Positions 1-7,956 of a stretch of DNA of 64,000 nt are shown piece after piece. The position numbers and the translations under genes are program-made. Location: positions 437,090 through 501,089 of the forward strand of contig NZ_LNUT01000005.1 in assembly GCF_001512305.1 (NCBI RefSeq), in the 5' to 3' direction. The notes beneath the pieces are model-generated. The model was not told the DNA's origin. It did no database searches and was given only the letters and a program-made list of their open reading frames with translations. Every line of letters starts with the position of its first letter. Positions within the stretch are counted from its first letter, which is position 1. This DNA comes from Arthrobacter sp. EPSL27. GTDB taxonomy: Bacteria; Actinomycetota; Actinomycetes; Actinomycetales; Micrococcaceae.

Positions 1-426
1 CCGAACCGGATCCAGCCGGGCAAGCGTCCGCGTTCGTCCATGGCTCCGACCATCATCCTCAAGGACGACAAGCCGTTCCTGGCCCTCGGTTCACCCGGCG
101 GGTCGACGATTATCACCACCGTGCTCCAGACCATCCTCAACCGGGTGGACCTGGGTATGGACATCTCCGAGGCAATCGCAGCACCGCGGGCCTCGCAGCG
201 GAACACTGCCGCCGTCACCGCGGAGCCCGGGTTCATCGATGCGTTCGGTGAGCAGTTGACGGGGTACGGACACAAGCTCAACCCGTCGGGCGACGCATTC
301 ACCTCAGCTGCAGAGATCGGTGCGGCGACCGCCATCGAGTTCCTGCCCGGGGGAGGGATGACCGCAGCGGCCGAACCCGTGCGGCGCGGTGGGGGCTCGG
401 CAATGGTCCTCACCCCGTCACGCTGA
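1..426 (+). CDS. Gamma-glutamyltransferase, C-terminal part (gene enters from left edge)
   Basis: Reading frame 1 is open from the first base, so this is the 3' end of a longer gene. The translation contains the small-subunit signature of gamma-glutamyltransferases: the GSPGGSTIITTVLQ stretch, followed by 'MDISEAIAAPRASQ' in the position where the family has its conserved IDAPRFHHQ-like segment. These Ntn-hydrolases cleave the gamma-glutamyl bond of glutathione-like peptides; actinomycetes mostly lack glutathione, so other gamma-glutamyl peptides are the likely substrates (inference). The autoprocessing threonine lies upstream of the window. It ends in a Gly-rich tail 78 nt before the next promoter region. 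Confidence 0.88.
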   Translation, partial: PNRIQPGKRPRSSMAPTIILKDDKPFLALGSPGGSTIITTVLQTILNRVDLGMDISEAIAAPRASQRNTAAVTAEPGFIDAFGEQLTGYGHKLNPSGDAFTSAAEIGAATAIEFLPGGGMTAAAEPVRRGGGSAMVLTPSR

Positions 427-519
427 ATCCCGCCTTCCCTTTTCCACCGGCGTGTCCGCGTGCCAGCATGGGAACCCACCGGTTGTATAACCGGATGATG
501 TGAACAGTGAGGGACCCCC

Positions 520-1032
520 ATGCAATCCAACGAACTGCTGCTGGACGCCTTTGGCAGGATCCATGAGACCGTGGCCCGCGTCCTCGACGGCGTCAACGAC
601 GACGATCTGGCACGCCGGCCCGGCGGCAGTGGAAATTCCATGGCGTGGCTGATCTGGCACCTCAGCCGGGTGGAGGACGCGCAGGTCGCGTCGGCCGCCG
701 GCCTGGAACAGGTTTGGACCGCGCAGGGGTTTGCCGGCCGCTTCAATCTGCCACTCTCGGGCCGCGACACCGGCTACGGCCACACCACCGGCCAGGTGGA
801 CAGCGTGAAGGCCCCGGCGGACCTCCTGCGCGACTACTACGACGCCGTCCACCGGCAGACTGCGGACTACGTGCAGACCCTCGGCGGCGCGGACTTTGAC
901 CGGATTGTGGACACCCGGTGGGACCCGCCCGTCACGCTTGGGGTGCGGCTGGTGAGCACCATTGCCGATTGCCTGCAGCACGTGGGGCAGGCGGCGTATG
1001 CCAAAGGACTGGTCGCCGGACCGGGTAGCTAG
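520..1032 (+). CDS. DinB-like / DUF664 family protein
   Basis: A 170-residue protein of the DinB/YfiT four-helix fold. The first helix carries 'LIWHLSRVED' and the last 'DCLQHVGQAAYAKG', which supply the conserved metal-binding histidines of the family. Actinobacterial members are often mycothiol-dependent or bacillithiol-type S-transferases, but the substrate of this one cannot be read from the sequence. The ATG follows a GTGAGGGACCCCC purine-rich site. Its TAG stop is shared with the stop of the convergent gene in a palindromic CTAG (1029-1032). Confidence 0.8.
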   Translation: MQSNELLLDAFGRIHETVARVLDGVNDDDLARRPGGSGNSMAWLIWHLSRVEDAQVASAAGLEQVWTAQGFAGRFNLPLSGRDTGYGHTTGQVDSVKAPADLLRDYYDAVHRQTADYVQTLGGADFDRIVDTRWDPPVTLGVRLVSTIADCLQHVGQAAYAKGLVAGPGS

Positions 1033-1571
1033 GACGCGTTGCCGGCGCCGCGACCTTCCTGCAGTGCCGCCGCCACCAGGCGGTCAAAGCTGTCGGTCCC
1101 GCTCTCCGGCGGGAGCACGGAGAACACTGCCACCCACGTGGTGTTGCCGTCTTTCTCCTGTGTGGCCATCCGTTCCACATGGAGACCCAGTCCGGGCACC
1201 CCGCTGACCAGGAGCAATCGCCGCTCTCCGGTCTTCACCATGCGCTGGAATTCCTTTACCGACAGCTGGCCGTCCGGGCTGTGCGTGACCTCGGCGAGGG
1301 TACCGTTCACCCGTTTGGTCAGCCCCTGCATGAATTTCCTCCTGCCGGAGACTGTGGGGACCGTGAGGAGGGCCGCAAAGCAGACCGTGAACAACACCAC
1401 AGCTCCGGCACTCCGAAGGCTCGGGATGAACATCATGAGGACCAGGCACAGGACCACCCCAAAGATACTGAACATCACGAACTTAACTGCCGGGCTTTCA
1501 CCCGGCTTCCGGGACCACCGCACCAGGGCGACAGTGCTGGTACGGACCCGGTTGGACGGTGATTTCTCCAT
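1029..1571 (-). CDS. Membrane protein with two N-terminal helices, unknown function
   Basis: I chose the ATG at 1571 (protein begins MEKSPSNRVRTS; 180 aa) because it sits 2 nt after the stop of the upstream gene and the longer reading frame has no family features. Residues about 28-75 form two hydrophobic helices separated by a short loop; the rest is a soluble alpha/beta domain with no motif I recognise. It forms a two-gene transcription unit with the coiled-coil protein upstream, so the two probably act together at the membrane (inference). Function unknown. Confidence 0.7.
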   Translation of the reverse strand: MEKSPSNRVRTSTVALVRWSRKPGESPAVKFVMFSIFGVVLCLVLMMFIPSLRSAGAVVLFTVCFAALLTVPTVSGRRKFMQGLTKRVNGTLAEVTHSPDGQLSVKEFQRMVKTGERRLLLVSGVPGLGLHVERMATQEKDGNTTWVAVFSVLPPESGTDSFDRLVAAALQEGRGAGNAS

Positions 1572-1573
1572 GG

Positions 1574-2155
1574 CTAGTTCCCCTTCAGTTCCATAAGCGC
1601 CTCGGCCAGGATGATGGCCTCGCGGGCTTCCCGGAGATCGCTGAGCAGCCCGGTGTCCGGAAGGGCTGAAACAGCAAGGGTGGAGCCTGCGAGGGATGAA
1701 AAAATGCTGCTCAGCTTGTCGCGGTCCTGGGAGAGCAGGCGGGATGAGTTCAATTTCGCCCTGCTGGACTCCAGCTCCTGGAGTGAATGGTGGATGGCCT
1801 CGCGGCGGCCGTGCATGACCGTCAGCCTGTCCCGGATGAGCTGGACTCGGCCGCGGAGCATCGATTCCATCTTTGCGGCCACGTCGTGGAGCTCGGTCAG
1901 TGCAGTGCGGGACTGCGGTGACCCGGTATGCCCGGCCAGGTGCTCGCCGACGAGGCGCCGCCGTCGTTCCCATTTCCGGACAGCTGATTCATAGGGCGCC
2001 AGCAGCAGCCCGACCGCCGCGACGGCCTTCTCCAGCGACGCAGCCCGGGTGGTGAGGCTGGTGGTGGCGGCGTCCAGCCGCGACAGGAAGGTGTCGTAAT
2101 TGTCAGGAGGCTGTGCGCTGGAGGTACTCACCAGCAGCACCGCGCGCGGCGGCAC
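1574..2155 (-). CDS. Helical, probably coiled-coil protein of unknown function
   Basis: The protein is almost entirely alpha-helical with heptad-like spacing of leucines and many charged residues ('SLTTRAASLEKAVAAV', 'LRDRLTVMHGRREAIHHSL' type segments). The start is uncertain: GTG at 2155 has AGAGGA four nt upstream and gives 193 aa; GTG at 2131 (VSTSSAQPPDNYDTF) and ATG at 2257 are alternatives. It ends in ELKGN, two bases before the start of the two-helix membrane protein, so the pair is likely cotranscribed and translationally coupled. No known family recognised. Confidence 0.6.
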   Translation of the reverse strand: MPPRAVLLVSTSSAQPPDNYDTFLSRLDAATTSLTTRAASLEKAVAAVGLLLAPYESAVRKWERRRRLVGEHLAGHTGSPQSRTALTELHDVAAKMESMLRGRVQLIRDRLTVMHGRREAIHHSLQELESSRAKLNSSRLLSQDRDKLSSIFSSLAGSTLAVSALPDTGLLSDLREAREAIILAEALMELKGN

Positions 2156-2323
2156 GGTTCCTCTCGCCAGAACGCGCCCCCATCTCTCATGGCTAGAGAA
2201 TAGAGGCTCCGGACCCCACGGCATAGAGGTTTGGCCAGCTGCTCCCGGCCTTGACACTGACTTTGGACCGCGCGGAAACTGAAAAGTCCAGGCTGCTCAC
2301 CGAAGCAAGGGAACGGAAAGACA

Positions 2324-2782
2324 ATGACCGATACAGGCTCATTTGTGATTGTGGTTGGCTTTGACGGTTCCGAAAATTCGCACCTTGCGCTGACGTGGGC
2401 TGTGGAGGAAGCCCGCCAGCGTAACGGCCAGCTCCGCGTGGTCACGGCCTGGAGCAAGCCGCCGCTTTCCTGGTATCCGGCGCTGCTCGAAACAGCCGCC
2501 GGTGAAATCGTGGCGGAGGATTCTCCCGAAAAGATGGCGGGGACGGTTCAGGCCGAAGCCCTCAAGGCAGCGGAGGATGCGGGGGTGGCCGCCTCAGGAC
2601 AGGTGGTGCACAGCGATTCTCCGGCGTCGGCGCTGCTGGACGTGGCCAAGGACGCAGATCTCGTGGTGGTTGGGGCCAGGGGGCACGGCGGGTTCAACGG
2701 GCTGCACATGGGCTCGGTCTCCACCCAGGTCATCGGCCACGCACCGTGCCCCGTCCTTGTTGTCCGGCCCAAGGCCGCCTGA
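2324..2782 (+). CDS. Universal stress protein, UspA family
   Basis: A single-domain 152-residue Usp. It starts with the family strand 'FVIVVGFDGSENSHLALTWA' and ends with the ATP-binding signature G-x2-G-x9-G-S ('GARGHGGFNGLHMGS') followed by 'CPVLVV'. The motif places it in the ATP-binding subclass of stress proteins that are induced in stationary phase and respiratory stress in actinomycetes. GGAACGGAAAGACA precedes the ATG and supplies the ribosome binding site. It stands alone between the divergent coiled-coil gene and the convergent DUF222 gene. Confidence 0.92.
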   Translation: MTDTGSFVIVVGFDGSENSHLALTWAVEEARQRNGQLRVVTAWSKPPLSWYPALLETAAGEIVAEDSPEKMAGTVQAEALKAAEDAGVAASGQVVHSDSPASALLDVAKDADLVVVGARGHGGFNGLHMGSVSTQVIGHAPCPVLVVRPKAA

Positions 2783-2905
2783 GGCTATCAAGTTTGCGGG
2801 TCCGGCTTTGTGCCGGATTTCGCGGCCATCGTGGGATGGCGTCCGGGGCTGGCCAGAGTCCAGTGCCGGACAAGGGGGCAGGCCGGTGGGCCGGGCGCGG
2901 ACCGT

Positions 2906-2950
2906 AGTTCCGTCCAAGTCAGTTCCGTTCAGGTCAGTTCAGTTCAGTGC
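2906..2950. repeat. Short imperfect tandem repeats of CAGTTC
   Basis: The stretch is built from repeats of AGTTCCGTC/AGTCAGTTC/GGTCAGTTC-like units. It contains the stop codon and last residues of the DUF222 gene on the minus strand, so slippage here would alter that protein's C-terminus. Confidence 0.5.
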
Positions 2951-4619
2951 TGGAGGGCAAACTAGCGATCCAACTGAAGTCTGGCACTGCCCGCACCAAT
3001 CGTTCGGGTTGTCCTTGCCTGGACCTGGCCAACATGCGGGTTTTGGCGCGCCGCCGGAGTTTTCGGCGGATACGACGGGTGTTTGCGGCACCGCATTCCG
3101 GTGCGGCGGCGTCGAGCAAGGATGGGCCGGAGCGAGAAGTGCCGGTTCGTGGCATGTCGGCCAGTGGTGTTTCGGGGAGGTCCGGGCCGGTGCGTGGATT
3201 GCCGGTCAGGGGTGTGCCGGGGAGGGGTGGTGCGGTGGAGTGGTAGGTGTGGCCGGTGGGGGTGGTGACTTGAAGGGTGTGTCTGGGGCCGGGGCGTGGC
3301 CTGACGGTCCAGCCGGGGGTTTCTTTGGTGTGGTTGCAGGCTTCGCAGAGTCCGGCGCCGTTGCCGGCGGTGGTTGGTCCGCCGTGATGCCAGGGGATGA
3401 TGTGGTCCAGGTGCCGGATGGGCGCGTCGCAGTACGGGGTGCGGCAGGTGTTGTCCCGGGCGGTGATGAACCTGCGGAGCCCGGGCGGGAACAGCCGGGC
3501 CCGGGAGTCCAGCGCGACCAGTTCTCCGGTCCCGGGCGCGGTGTAGAGCCGCCGGAGCCAGAGGCGCAGGTCCGCGTGCGGGTCCTCTGCTGTGCTGGCG
3601 GTCGTTGCTGTTGGGTCTCCGGCAGGTCCTGCTGTGACTTCTGGTCCGGGGCGGGTGCCGGCTGCCTTTCCTCCGCTGATCAGTTCTCGGGTCCAGCCTG
3701 CGGGGACAACGCCGTAGCCGGGGAGACGGGCCGGTTCCGCGTCTCCCTGGAAGAGGGTGCGGTCGGTCATGATGAGCTGGATTTCGATGCCGGTGATCCC
3801 GCCGCGGGTGCCGGTAATCCCCTCGACGAGGGCGTCGGCTTTGAGCTGGCCGCGGGTGCGGGGGTCTCCGGCGGCGCGGGCGGTGTCGGCGTGCCGGGTC
3901 AGCGCTGCGTACACGGCGACCCCGGCGGAGGCAGGCAGCAGGGCAGTGAGGTAGCACATGGTGTCCGGGGCCGGGCGGAGGCTGACGGTCCGTTCGGTCG
4001 CGGCGTGGGCTGCGCGCTGGGTGACGGTGCGGGGGTCCCGCCGGTACGCCGCGGCCCGCGCCGCGGCGATGATGGCCCGGTCCCCGGCGCCGTCGAACGT
4101 GCCCGTGTCCGGGGCGAGTTCCTCATCGACGGCGGTCCGGTCCGCGGCGGTCAGGGCGGCTGTTTCGCGGACGATTAGGGTGGCGCGCCATTCGTTGACC
4201 TGCCCGGCCTCCAGCGCCGCCAGGGTGTGCGGCATCTCGGTGACGAGGGCTTTGGCCAGGCCCAGGAGCCGGCCGCCTTTGGCCGGGGATTCGCGCCGGG
4301 CCAGGGCAATCTGGGCCGCGACCCCGGTGCCGAGTTCGGCCGCGGGCACCCCGGCCGCGGCCTGTTCCCGGCGCTGGAGCAGATCGAACTCGACGGACAA
4401 GCGGGCCTGCCGGGCTGACAGGGCAGACTTCTCGTCCTCCAGGGCCCGGATCTCAGCAATCAACCTTGCGCCGGTCGACTGGGCGCTTTCCGGCCCGACA
4501 CCGCCCGGCTCACCCGCGCCCGGACCCGGCACTTCCCGGCGGCTGGCGCCCACCGACGGTACATCCGCGAACGTCCCGCCCGCCGGCCGAGCTGCCTCTG
4601 GATCCCGCCTGTTCTCCAT
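2934..4619 (-). CDS. DUF222 / HNH endonuclease domain protein (13E12 repeat type), copy A
   Basis: A 561-residue protein with the DUF222 domain (roughly residues 50-330) followed by an HNH nuclease motif near residues 380-430: '[18 protein letters not shown]' then '[11 protein letters not shown]'. Such proteins are abundant, multicopy and poorly characterised in actinobacteria; nuclease activity is predicted, biology unknown. The ATG at 4619 begins [15 protein letters not shown]. The 5' end and promoter lie inside a 109-bp direct repeat whose second copy (4745-4853) carries a relic of the same gene start. The C-terminus ends in short CAGTTC tandem repeats. A second, divergent family member lies at 60195-61961. 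Confidence 0.85.
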   Translation of the reverse strand: MENRRDPEAARPAGGTFADVPSVGASRREVPGPGAGEPGGVGPESAQSTGARLIAEIRALEDEKSALSARQARLSVEFDLLQRREQAAAGVPAAELGTGVAAQIALARRESPAKGGRLLGLAKALVTEMPHTLAALEAGQVNEWRATLIVRETAALTAADRTAVDEELAPDTGTFDGAGDRAIIAAARAAAYRRDPRTVTQRAAHAATERTVSLRPAPDTMCYLTALLPASAGVAVYAALTRHADTARAAGDPRTRGQLKADALVEGITGTRGGITGIEIQLIMTDRTLFQGDAEPARLPGYGVVPAGWTRELISGGKAAGTRPGPEVTAGPAGDPTATTASTAEDPHADLRLWLRRLYTAPGTGELVALDSRARLFPPGLRRFITARDNTCRTPYCDAPIRHLDHIIPWHHGGPTTAGNGAGLCEACNHTKETPGWTVRPRPGPRHTLQVTTPTGHTYHSTAPPLPGTPLTGNPRTGPDLPETPLADMPRTGTSRSGPSLLDAAAPECGAANTRRIRRKLRRRAKTRMLARSRQGQPERLVRAVPDFSWIASLPSSTELN

Positions 4620-4670
4620 AATTGAAGGCTACTTTCGACCTACGACATTTAGCGGCGAACCAAGCCAGAC
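4562..4670. repeat. 109-bp direct repeat, copy 1 (start and promoter of DUF222 copy A)
   Basis: Aligns without gaps to 4745-4853, with about 14 mismatches in 109 positions. It covers the first ~19 codons of the DUF222 gene (minus strand) and about 50 bp of its upstream region. The most conserved block is the upstream TTTCGACCTACGACATTTAG, identical in both copies, which argues that the non-coding part is functional or the most recently exchanged. Confidence 0.85.
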
Positions 4671-4802
4671 AGACAGGCAGGAGGCCACAGGTTCCGCATG
4701 GCGGGGCGCCAGCATTTCCGGATAGATGAGGCTAATCCGCGGCACGTCCGCGGCCGTTCCGCCTGCCGGCAGAAGTGCTTCTGGATCCCGCCTGTTCTCC
4801 AT
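4629..4802 (-). pseudogene. Relic of the 5' end of a second DUF222 gene (57 codons)
   Basis: On the minus strand an ATG at 4802 opens a frame beginning [15 protein letters not shown], matching the DUF222 copy A start [15 protein letters not shown] nearly residue for residue for about 20 positions. After 'ADVPRI' it loses similarity and reads through to a TAG inside the promoter block of copy A. The body of the gene is missing. It could still be transcribed from its own copy of the promoter. Interpretation as a truncated duplicate is inference from the alignment. Confidence 0.7.
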
Positions 4803-4853
4803 GTTTCAAGGCTACTTTCGACCTACGACATTTAGCGGCGAGCCAAGCCGGAC
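4745..4853. repeat. 109-bp direct repeat, copy 2 (promoter and start of the DUF222 relic)
   Basis: Second copy of the repeat described at 4562-4670; same length and orientation, starting 183 bp further on. Confidence 0.85.
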
Positions 4854-5016
4854 AGGCAACACGCCCCAGGCGCTATCCGGCGTCGAGCCGACAGGGGCCG
4901 GCATGCTCAAGACCGTGGCCAGACAGGCATCACGCCCCAAGCTCCGCCCGCCGGGGATCCGGAGTCGACCCGGCGTCGAGCCGGCGGGCTCCAGACCGCG
5001 GGAAGCCGGCCGGCAT
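4851..5016. repeat. Degenerate direct repeats between the DUF222 relic and the AlkD-like gene
   Basis: Two copies of GACAGGCA(A/T)CACGCCCCA occur at 4851 and 4922, two copies of CCGGCGTCGAGCCG at 4877 and 4970, and GCCGGCATGC at 4896 and again near 5007. The order is the same in both sets, so this looks like an old tandem duplication of a 70-110 bp non-coding module. No gene is seen in 4854-5032. Confidence 0.55.
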
Positions 5017-5032
5017 GCGACAGAATGAAGAA

Positions 5033-5683
5033 ATGAGCGATGCCGGCGACTTCATAGACACAGCGCTCCAGCGCGAGTCGTCATGGGAGCGGGCGGAGGC
5101 CTTAGAGGCGACGCACGGCGGGAATCACCGGTATTACGGAGCCTCTGTCGGGGCAATCCGAGGCACGGTCCGCGATGCCCTCCGCCGTCACCCCGGCCTG
5201 ACGCACGACGACATCACTGCCCTCAGTTCCGAACTGTGGGAGGTGCCCGTCTTCGAACGCCGCCTCGCCGCCGTCGTCCTCCTGCAGTCCAGCGTCGGAC
5301 TCCTGAACAACACGGACCTGACGCGGATCGAGGGCTTCGTGCGGAGCGCACACACGGCCGCGCTGGTGGACCCACTGTCCACCGACGTCGTGGGCCCCCT
5401 GGTCGAGCGGCTCGACGTCGTCCGGAGGGTGCGCGCGGACAGCGTCCTGGACCGGTGGGCGCGTGATCCTGACGATTGGCTGCGCCGGGCCGCCCTGCTG
5501 TCCCCGCTCCGCGCGCTGCGTGCCGGGGCGGGGGACTGGCCCCGGTTCGCGCGTCATGCGCGCCTGGTGCTGGCGACGCCGCTTGTCCGGGACGCGGAAG
5601 ACGACGGCGGTGCTGCCGCCGCGGAGGCGGTCACCCTTGTGATCGAAGAAATGGCCCGACGCCGGCCCGAGCTGCAGCTCTGA
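5033..5683 (+). CDS. DNA alkylation repair (AlkD-like HEAT-repeat) family protein
   Basis: A 216-residue all-helical protein. The N-terminal 'RYYGASVGAIRGTVRDALRR', the central 'ELWEVPVFERRLAAVVLL' and the later 'DPDDWLRRAAL' match the order of conserved helices in the AlkD/AlkC HEAT-repeat glycosylase family, which removes bulky or positively charged alkylated bases without base flipping. The ATG at 5033 (MSDAGDFID) is favoured; an in-frame ATG at 5015 is possible, and both have only weak GAAGAA-type ribosome sites. I cannot be sure the catalytic residues are conserved, so glycosylase activity is tentative. Confidence 0.65.
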   Translation: MSDAGDFIDTALQRESSWERAEALEATHGGNHRYYGASVGAIRGTVRDALRRHPGLTHDDITALSSELWEVPVFERRLAAVVLLQSSVGLLNNTDLTRIEGFVRSAHTAALVDPLSTDVVGPLVERLDVVRRVRADSVLDRWARDPDDWLRRAALLSPLRALRAGAGDWPRFARHARLVLATPLVRDAEDDGGAAAAEAVTLVIEEMARRRPELQL

Positions 5684-5716
5684 ACCTCGCGCCCCGACGC
5701 CGGACCAGGAAACGCT

Positions 5717-5986
5717 TCAGCTTCCGGGCCGGCGCTCCACCACCGCGTAGGCCTTCCCGTCGAAGAACTCCCAGTCGGTGACCACCATAAAGCCGAGCGC
5801 ATCCACCCGGTCGTTGAGCACGTGCGCGTCGAATCCGCCGTCGCGGGGCTCTGCGTCCCACGTGGAAACGTGGACTTCACCACTTTCCAGGACCAGGAGT
5901 TCGGTGTTGACGCTGAAGTCCTCCTGCGGCTCGCTGCGGAGCTGGCACAGGGCGACGCAATGCCTGTTGACCTCGGGATTGTTCAT
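5717..5986 (-). CDS. Small conserved hypothetical protein
   Basis: An 89-residue soluble protein starting MNNPEVNRHCVALCQL. The ATG at 5986 has GGAGG eight nt upstream, better than the in-frame ATG further out at 6025. It has four acidic-aromatic strands ('VHVSTWDAEP', 'FMVVTDWEFFDGKAYAVVE') suggesting a small beta-rich fold. No family recognised and no operon partner. Confidence 0.6.
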   Translation of the reverse strand: MNNPEVNRHCVALCQLRSEPQEDFSVNTELLVLESGEVHVSTWDAEPRDGGFDAHVLNDRVDALGFMVVTDWEFFDGKAYAVVERRPGS

Positions 5987-6145
5987 GTTCGGGCCTCCGC
6001 CTCGGGGGAACGGTGATGGCATCATCCTATGCCGGATGCCCCCTCCGTCGACGGGGAAATCACCCGGCAGCCCGGCACCCCGCCGTTACCTCGATGTGAC
6101 ACTCCGTGATCATTCCGTTACCGTGGTTAAGTGCCTGTTGTTTCC

Positions 6146-6357
6146 GAGACGGGCTCTCCCCAGCCGATTGCCTAACTCTGCCGCGGCCAGGGGATAACTC
6201 GCAGCAACGTCCGGCAGAGACGGGGAAACCACATTTGACCCGCTGTTCTCCAGGGGTCTTGGGGTGAAGCCGCACAGCCCGCCATGATCGGGCCCGAGTG
6301 CGGCCGGGTGCCTCCCATCCGAATCCGACAGCTCACCTCGCAGGCATTGGGAGAGGC
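6146..6357 (+). ncRNA. Cyclic-di-AMP riboswitch (ydaO/yuaA leader)
   Basis: The leader of the NlpC/P60-type gene shows the ordered elements of the ydaO motif: GCCTAACTCTGCC pairing with GGCAGAG and followed by GGGGAAACCAC; TTGGGGTGAAGCCGCAC closed by GTGCGGC; and the terminal ATCCGACAGCTCACCTCG then GGGAGAG. Stem P1 would pair CTCTCCC (6154-6160) with GGGAGAG (6349-6355). That GGGAGAGG is also the Shine-Dalgarno, 8 nt before the ATG at 6365, so ligand binding should hide the ribosome site and shut translation off. Riboswitches of this class precede cell-wall hydrolase genes in actinobacteria (established). Confidence 0.9.
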
Positions 6358-6364
6358 TCTTTTA

Positions 6365-7099
6365 ATGACTTCTAGCAATACCCGTGCGTCCAAACGCGCC
6401 GAACTTCGCAGCAAACGCCGTACCGCCGGAACCATCGGCCGCCAGGCCGCAGTCCTCGTCGCCGCTTCCGGCATGGTGCTCAGCGGCGCCATGGCCGCCA
6501 ACGCAGCCGACGCGCCGGTCGAGCGCGACGCCTCCCCGGCGTCGACCGTAGACGTCCAGGGCCAGGTAGCACCGGTCATGGCCGATTCCGCGGTCCAGAT
6601 CAGCTTCGAGCGCCCGGCCGTCGAGACGACGCCGGCTCCCGTGGTCGAGGCTCCGAAGCCCGTCGCCGCGCCGAAGGCCCCGGCAGCCCCTGCCCCCGCA
6701 GCGGCACCGGCCCCCGCAGCCAAGGCCACCGTCAAGGTCCAGTCCGCGCCGGCCCCGGCCGCTGCTGCCCCGGCAGCCGGCGGAGTCAACGCCACCCTGC
6801 TGTCCATGGCATACGGCCAGATCGGCATCACCCAGGACTGCACCGCCATGGTGGAGAAGGCCCTTAACGCAGCCGGCATCCCGGTCGGAGACATTGGACC
6901 CACCGCCTTCCTGAAGTACGGCACCGTTGTCTCCACCCCGCAGCCCGGCGACATCATTGTCCAGTCCGGCCACGTGGCCATCTACGCCGGCAACGGCCAG
7001 GCCATCAGCGGCGGCATGAACGGCGTCAACGCCACCATGACCCACCCGCTGTCCTGGCTGACCGCCACCGGCCCCGTGACGTTCGTCCGAGCCGGCTAG
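6365..7099 (+). CDS. Secreted NlpC/P60-type cell-wall peptidase
   Basis: The 244-residue protein starts MTSSNTRASKRAELRSKRR, followed by a hydrophobic segment ending 'GAMAANAADA', a signal peptide with an Ala-x-Ala cleavage site near residue 50. A Pro/Ala-rich linker (about 90-140) leads to a compact domain with 'QDCTAMVEKAL' (Cys nucleophile near residue 158) and 'GHVAIYAG' (His near 201), the order of catalytic residues in CHAP/NlpC/P60 amidases and endopeptidases. It should cut stem peptides during growth or resuscitation. The cyclic-di-AMP riboswitch upstream links its synthesis to wall stress. A terminator follows. Confidence 0.85.
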   Translation: MTSSNTRASKRAELRSKRRTAGTIGRQAAVLVAASGMVLSGAMAANAADAPVERDASPASTVDVQGQVAPVMADSAVQISFERPAVETTPAPVVEAPKPVAAPKAPAAPAPAAAPAPAAKATVKVQSAPAPAAAAPAAGGVNATLLSMAYGQIGITQDCTAMVEKALNAAGIPVGDIGPTAFLKYGTVVSTPQPGDIIVQSGHVAIYAGNGQAISGGMNGVNATMTHPLSWLTATGPVTFVRAG

Positions 7100-7120
7100 C
7101 ATTACCGCCATCCGCACGCA

Positions 7121-7170
7121 GAAGACCGGTGGATCGGTTGCCTTGGGGGCAACGGATCACCGGTCTTTTG
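7121..7170. terminator. Bidirectional intrinsic terminator
   Basis: AAGACCGGTG (7122-7131) pairs perfectly with CACCGGTCTT (7158-7167), extended inward by ATC/GAT and GTTGCC/GGCAAC-type pairs, with a TTTT tract on the plus strand. It lies between the convergent NlpC/P60 and reductase-like genes and includes the stop codon of the latter. Confidence 0.85.
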
Positions 7171-7744
7171 CGTGTTCCGTGACCGGCTCCACGGCGTACC
7201 GCAGCATCGCCACGCCGTTGCCGAAGGCCCGCGTCTCCAGCAGCCGGAGCGGCGTGGCGGCATCGGCCTCCGCAAACATGGGTGTGCCGCGTCCGACAAG
7301 TACCGGATGAACGTAAATCCAGTACTCGTCAATCAGGTCAAGCCGACGGAAGGACGCCGCGAGGTTCGCGCCGCTAACGGCCAGGTCCCCGCCGGGCTGG
7401 GCCTTGAGCAGCGCGATGTCCTCGGCGACGACGTCGCGCACCACCTCGGTGTTCCATCCCGCCGCCGGCAGGGTCGAGGAGTAGACAATCTTGGGCATAT
7501 CCCGCCAGATTGCGGCGAACTCGGCCTCCGTGGGCGTACTGGACGGGTCCTGGTCCGCCGTCGGCCAGTAATCAGCCATCAGTTCGTAGGTGACGCGGCC
7601 ATCCAGGAACATCCCCATCTGCCGGAGCTCCTCGTTGAAGTGGCTGTGCAGCTCGCCATCGACCCGGTGCCAGCTCAGGTCATGGCCCGGGCCCTCGATG
7701 AACCCGTCAAGGGATACCTGCATCATGACAATGACCTTGCGCAT
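7157..7744 (-). CDS. Dihydrofolate reductase / RibD C-terminal family protein
   Basis: A 195-residue protein with the fold signature of the RibD_C/DHFR-like family: N-terminal 'RKVIVMMQVSLDGFIEGPGH', 'FLDGRVTYELMADYW', 'DLAVSGANLAASFRRLDLIDEY' and 'HPVLVGRGTPMF'. These single-domain relatives of riboflavin reductase/DHFR use NADPH; the physiological substrate is generally unknown. The ATG at 7744 is preceded by AAAGGAG at good spacing. It is a monocistronic gene convergent with the NlpC/P60 gene. Confidence 0.88.
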   Translation of the reverse strand: MRKVIVMMQVSLDGFIEGPGHDLSWHRVDGELHSHFNEELRQMGMFLDGRVTYELMADYWPTADQDPSSTPTEAEFAAIWRDMPKIVYSSTLPAAGWNTEVVRDVVAEDIALLKAQPGGDLAVSGANLAASFRRLDLIDEYWIYVHPVLVGRGTPMFAEADAATPLRLLETRAFGNGVAMLRYAVEPVTEHAKDR

Positions 7745-7956
7745 CGGAGCTCCTTTGCTGTTCTTCCGGCCGGGGCTATCAGAATACGGCGGGAACCGAC
7801 AAGCTTGCCCCCTTGCACTCGGGCGGCGCCCGGGGAAGAATGCGATAGATTTGAAGCCGCGCCGCGGTTTTGTACTTTTCAAGGAACAGAATGCCTGCGA
7901 ACTTGTCTGCGGCAGCTCTTATTGCGCGCCCGACGAAGCGCCGGGAATGAGGTCGG

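Noticed and set aside
2502..4178. A 558-codon plus-strand frame over the UspA end and DUF222 gene
   Set aside because: It reads the DUF222 gene backwards and starts inside uspA in another frame; low-complexity composition with no motif.
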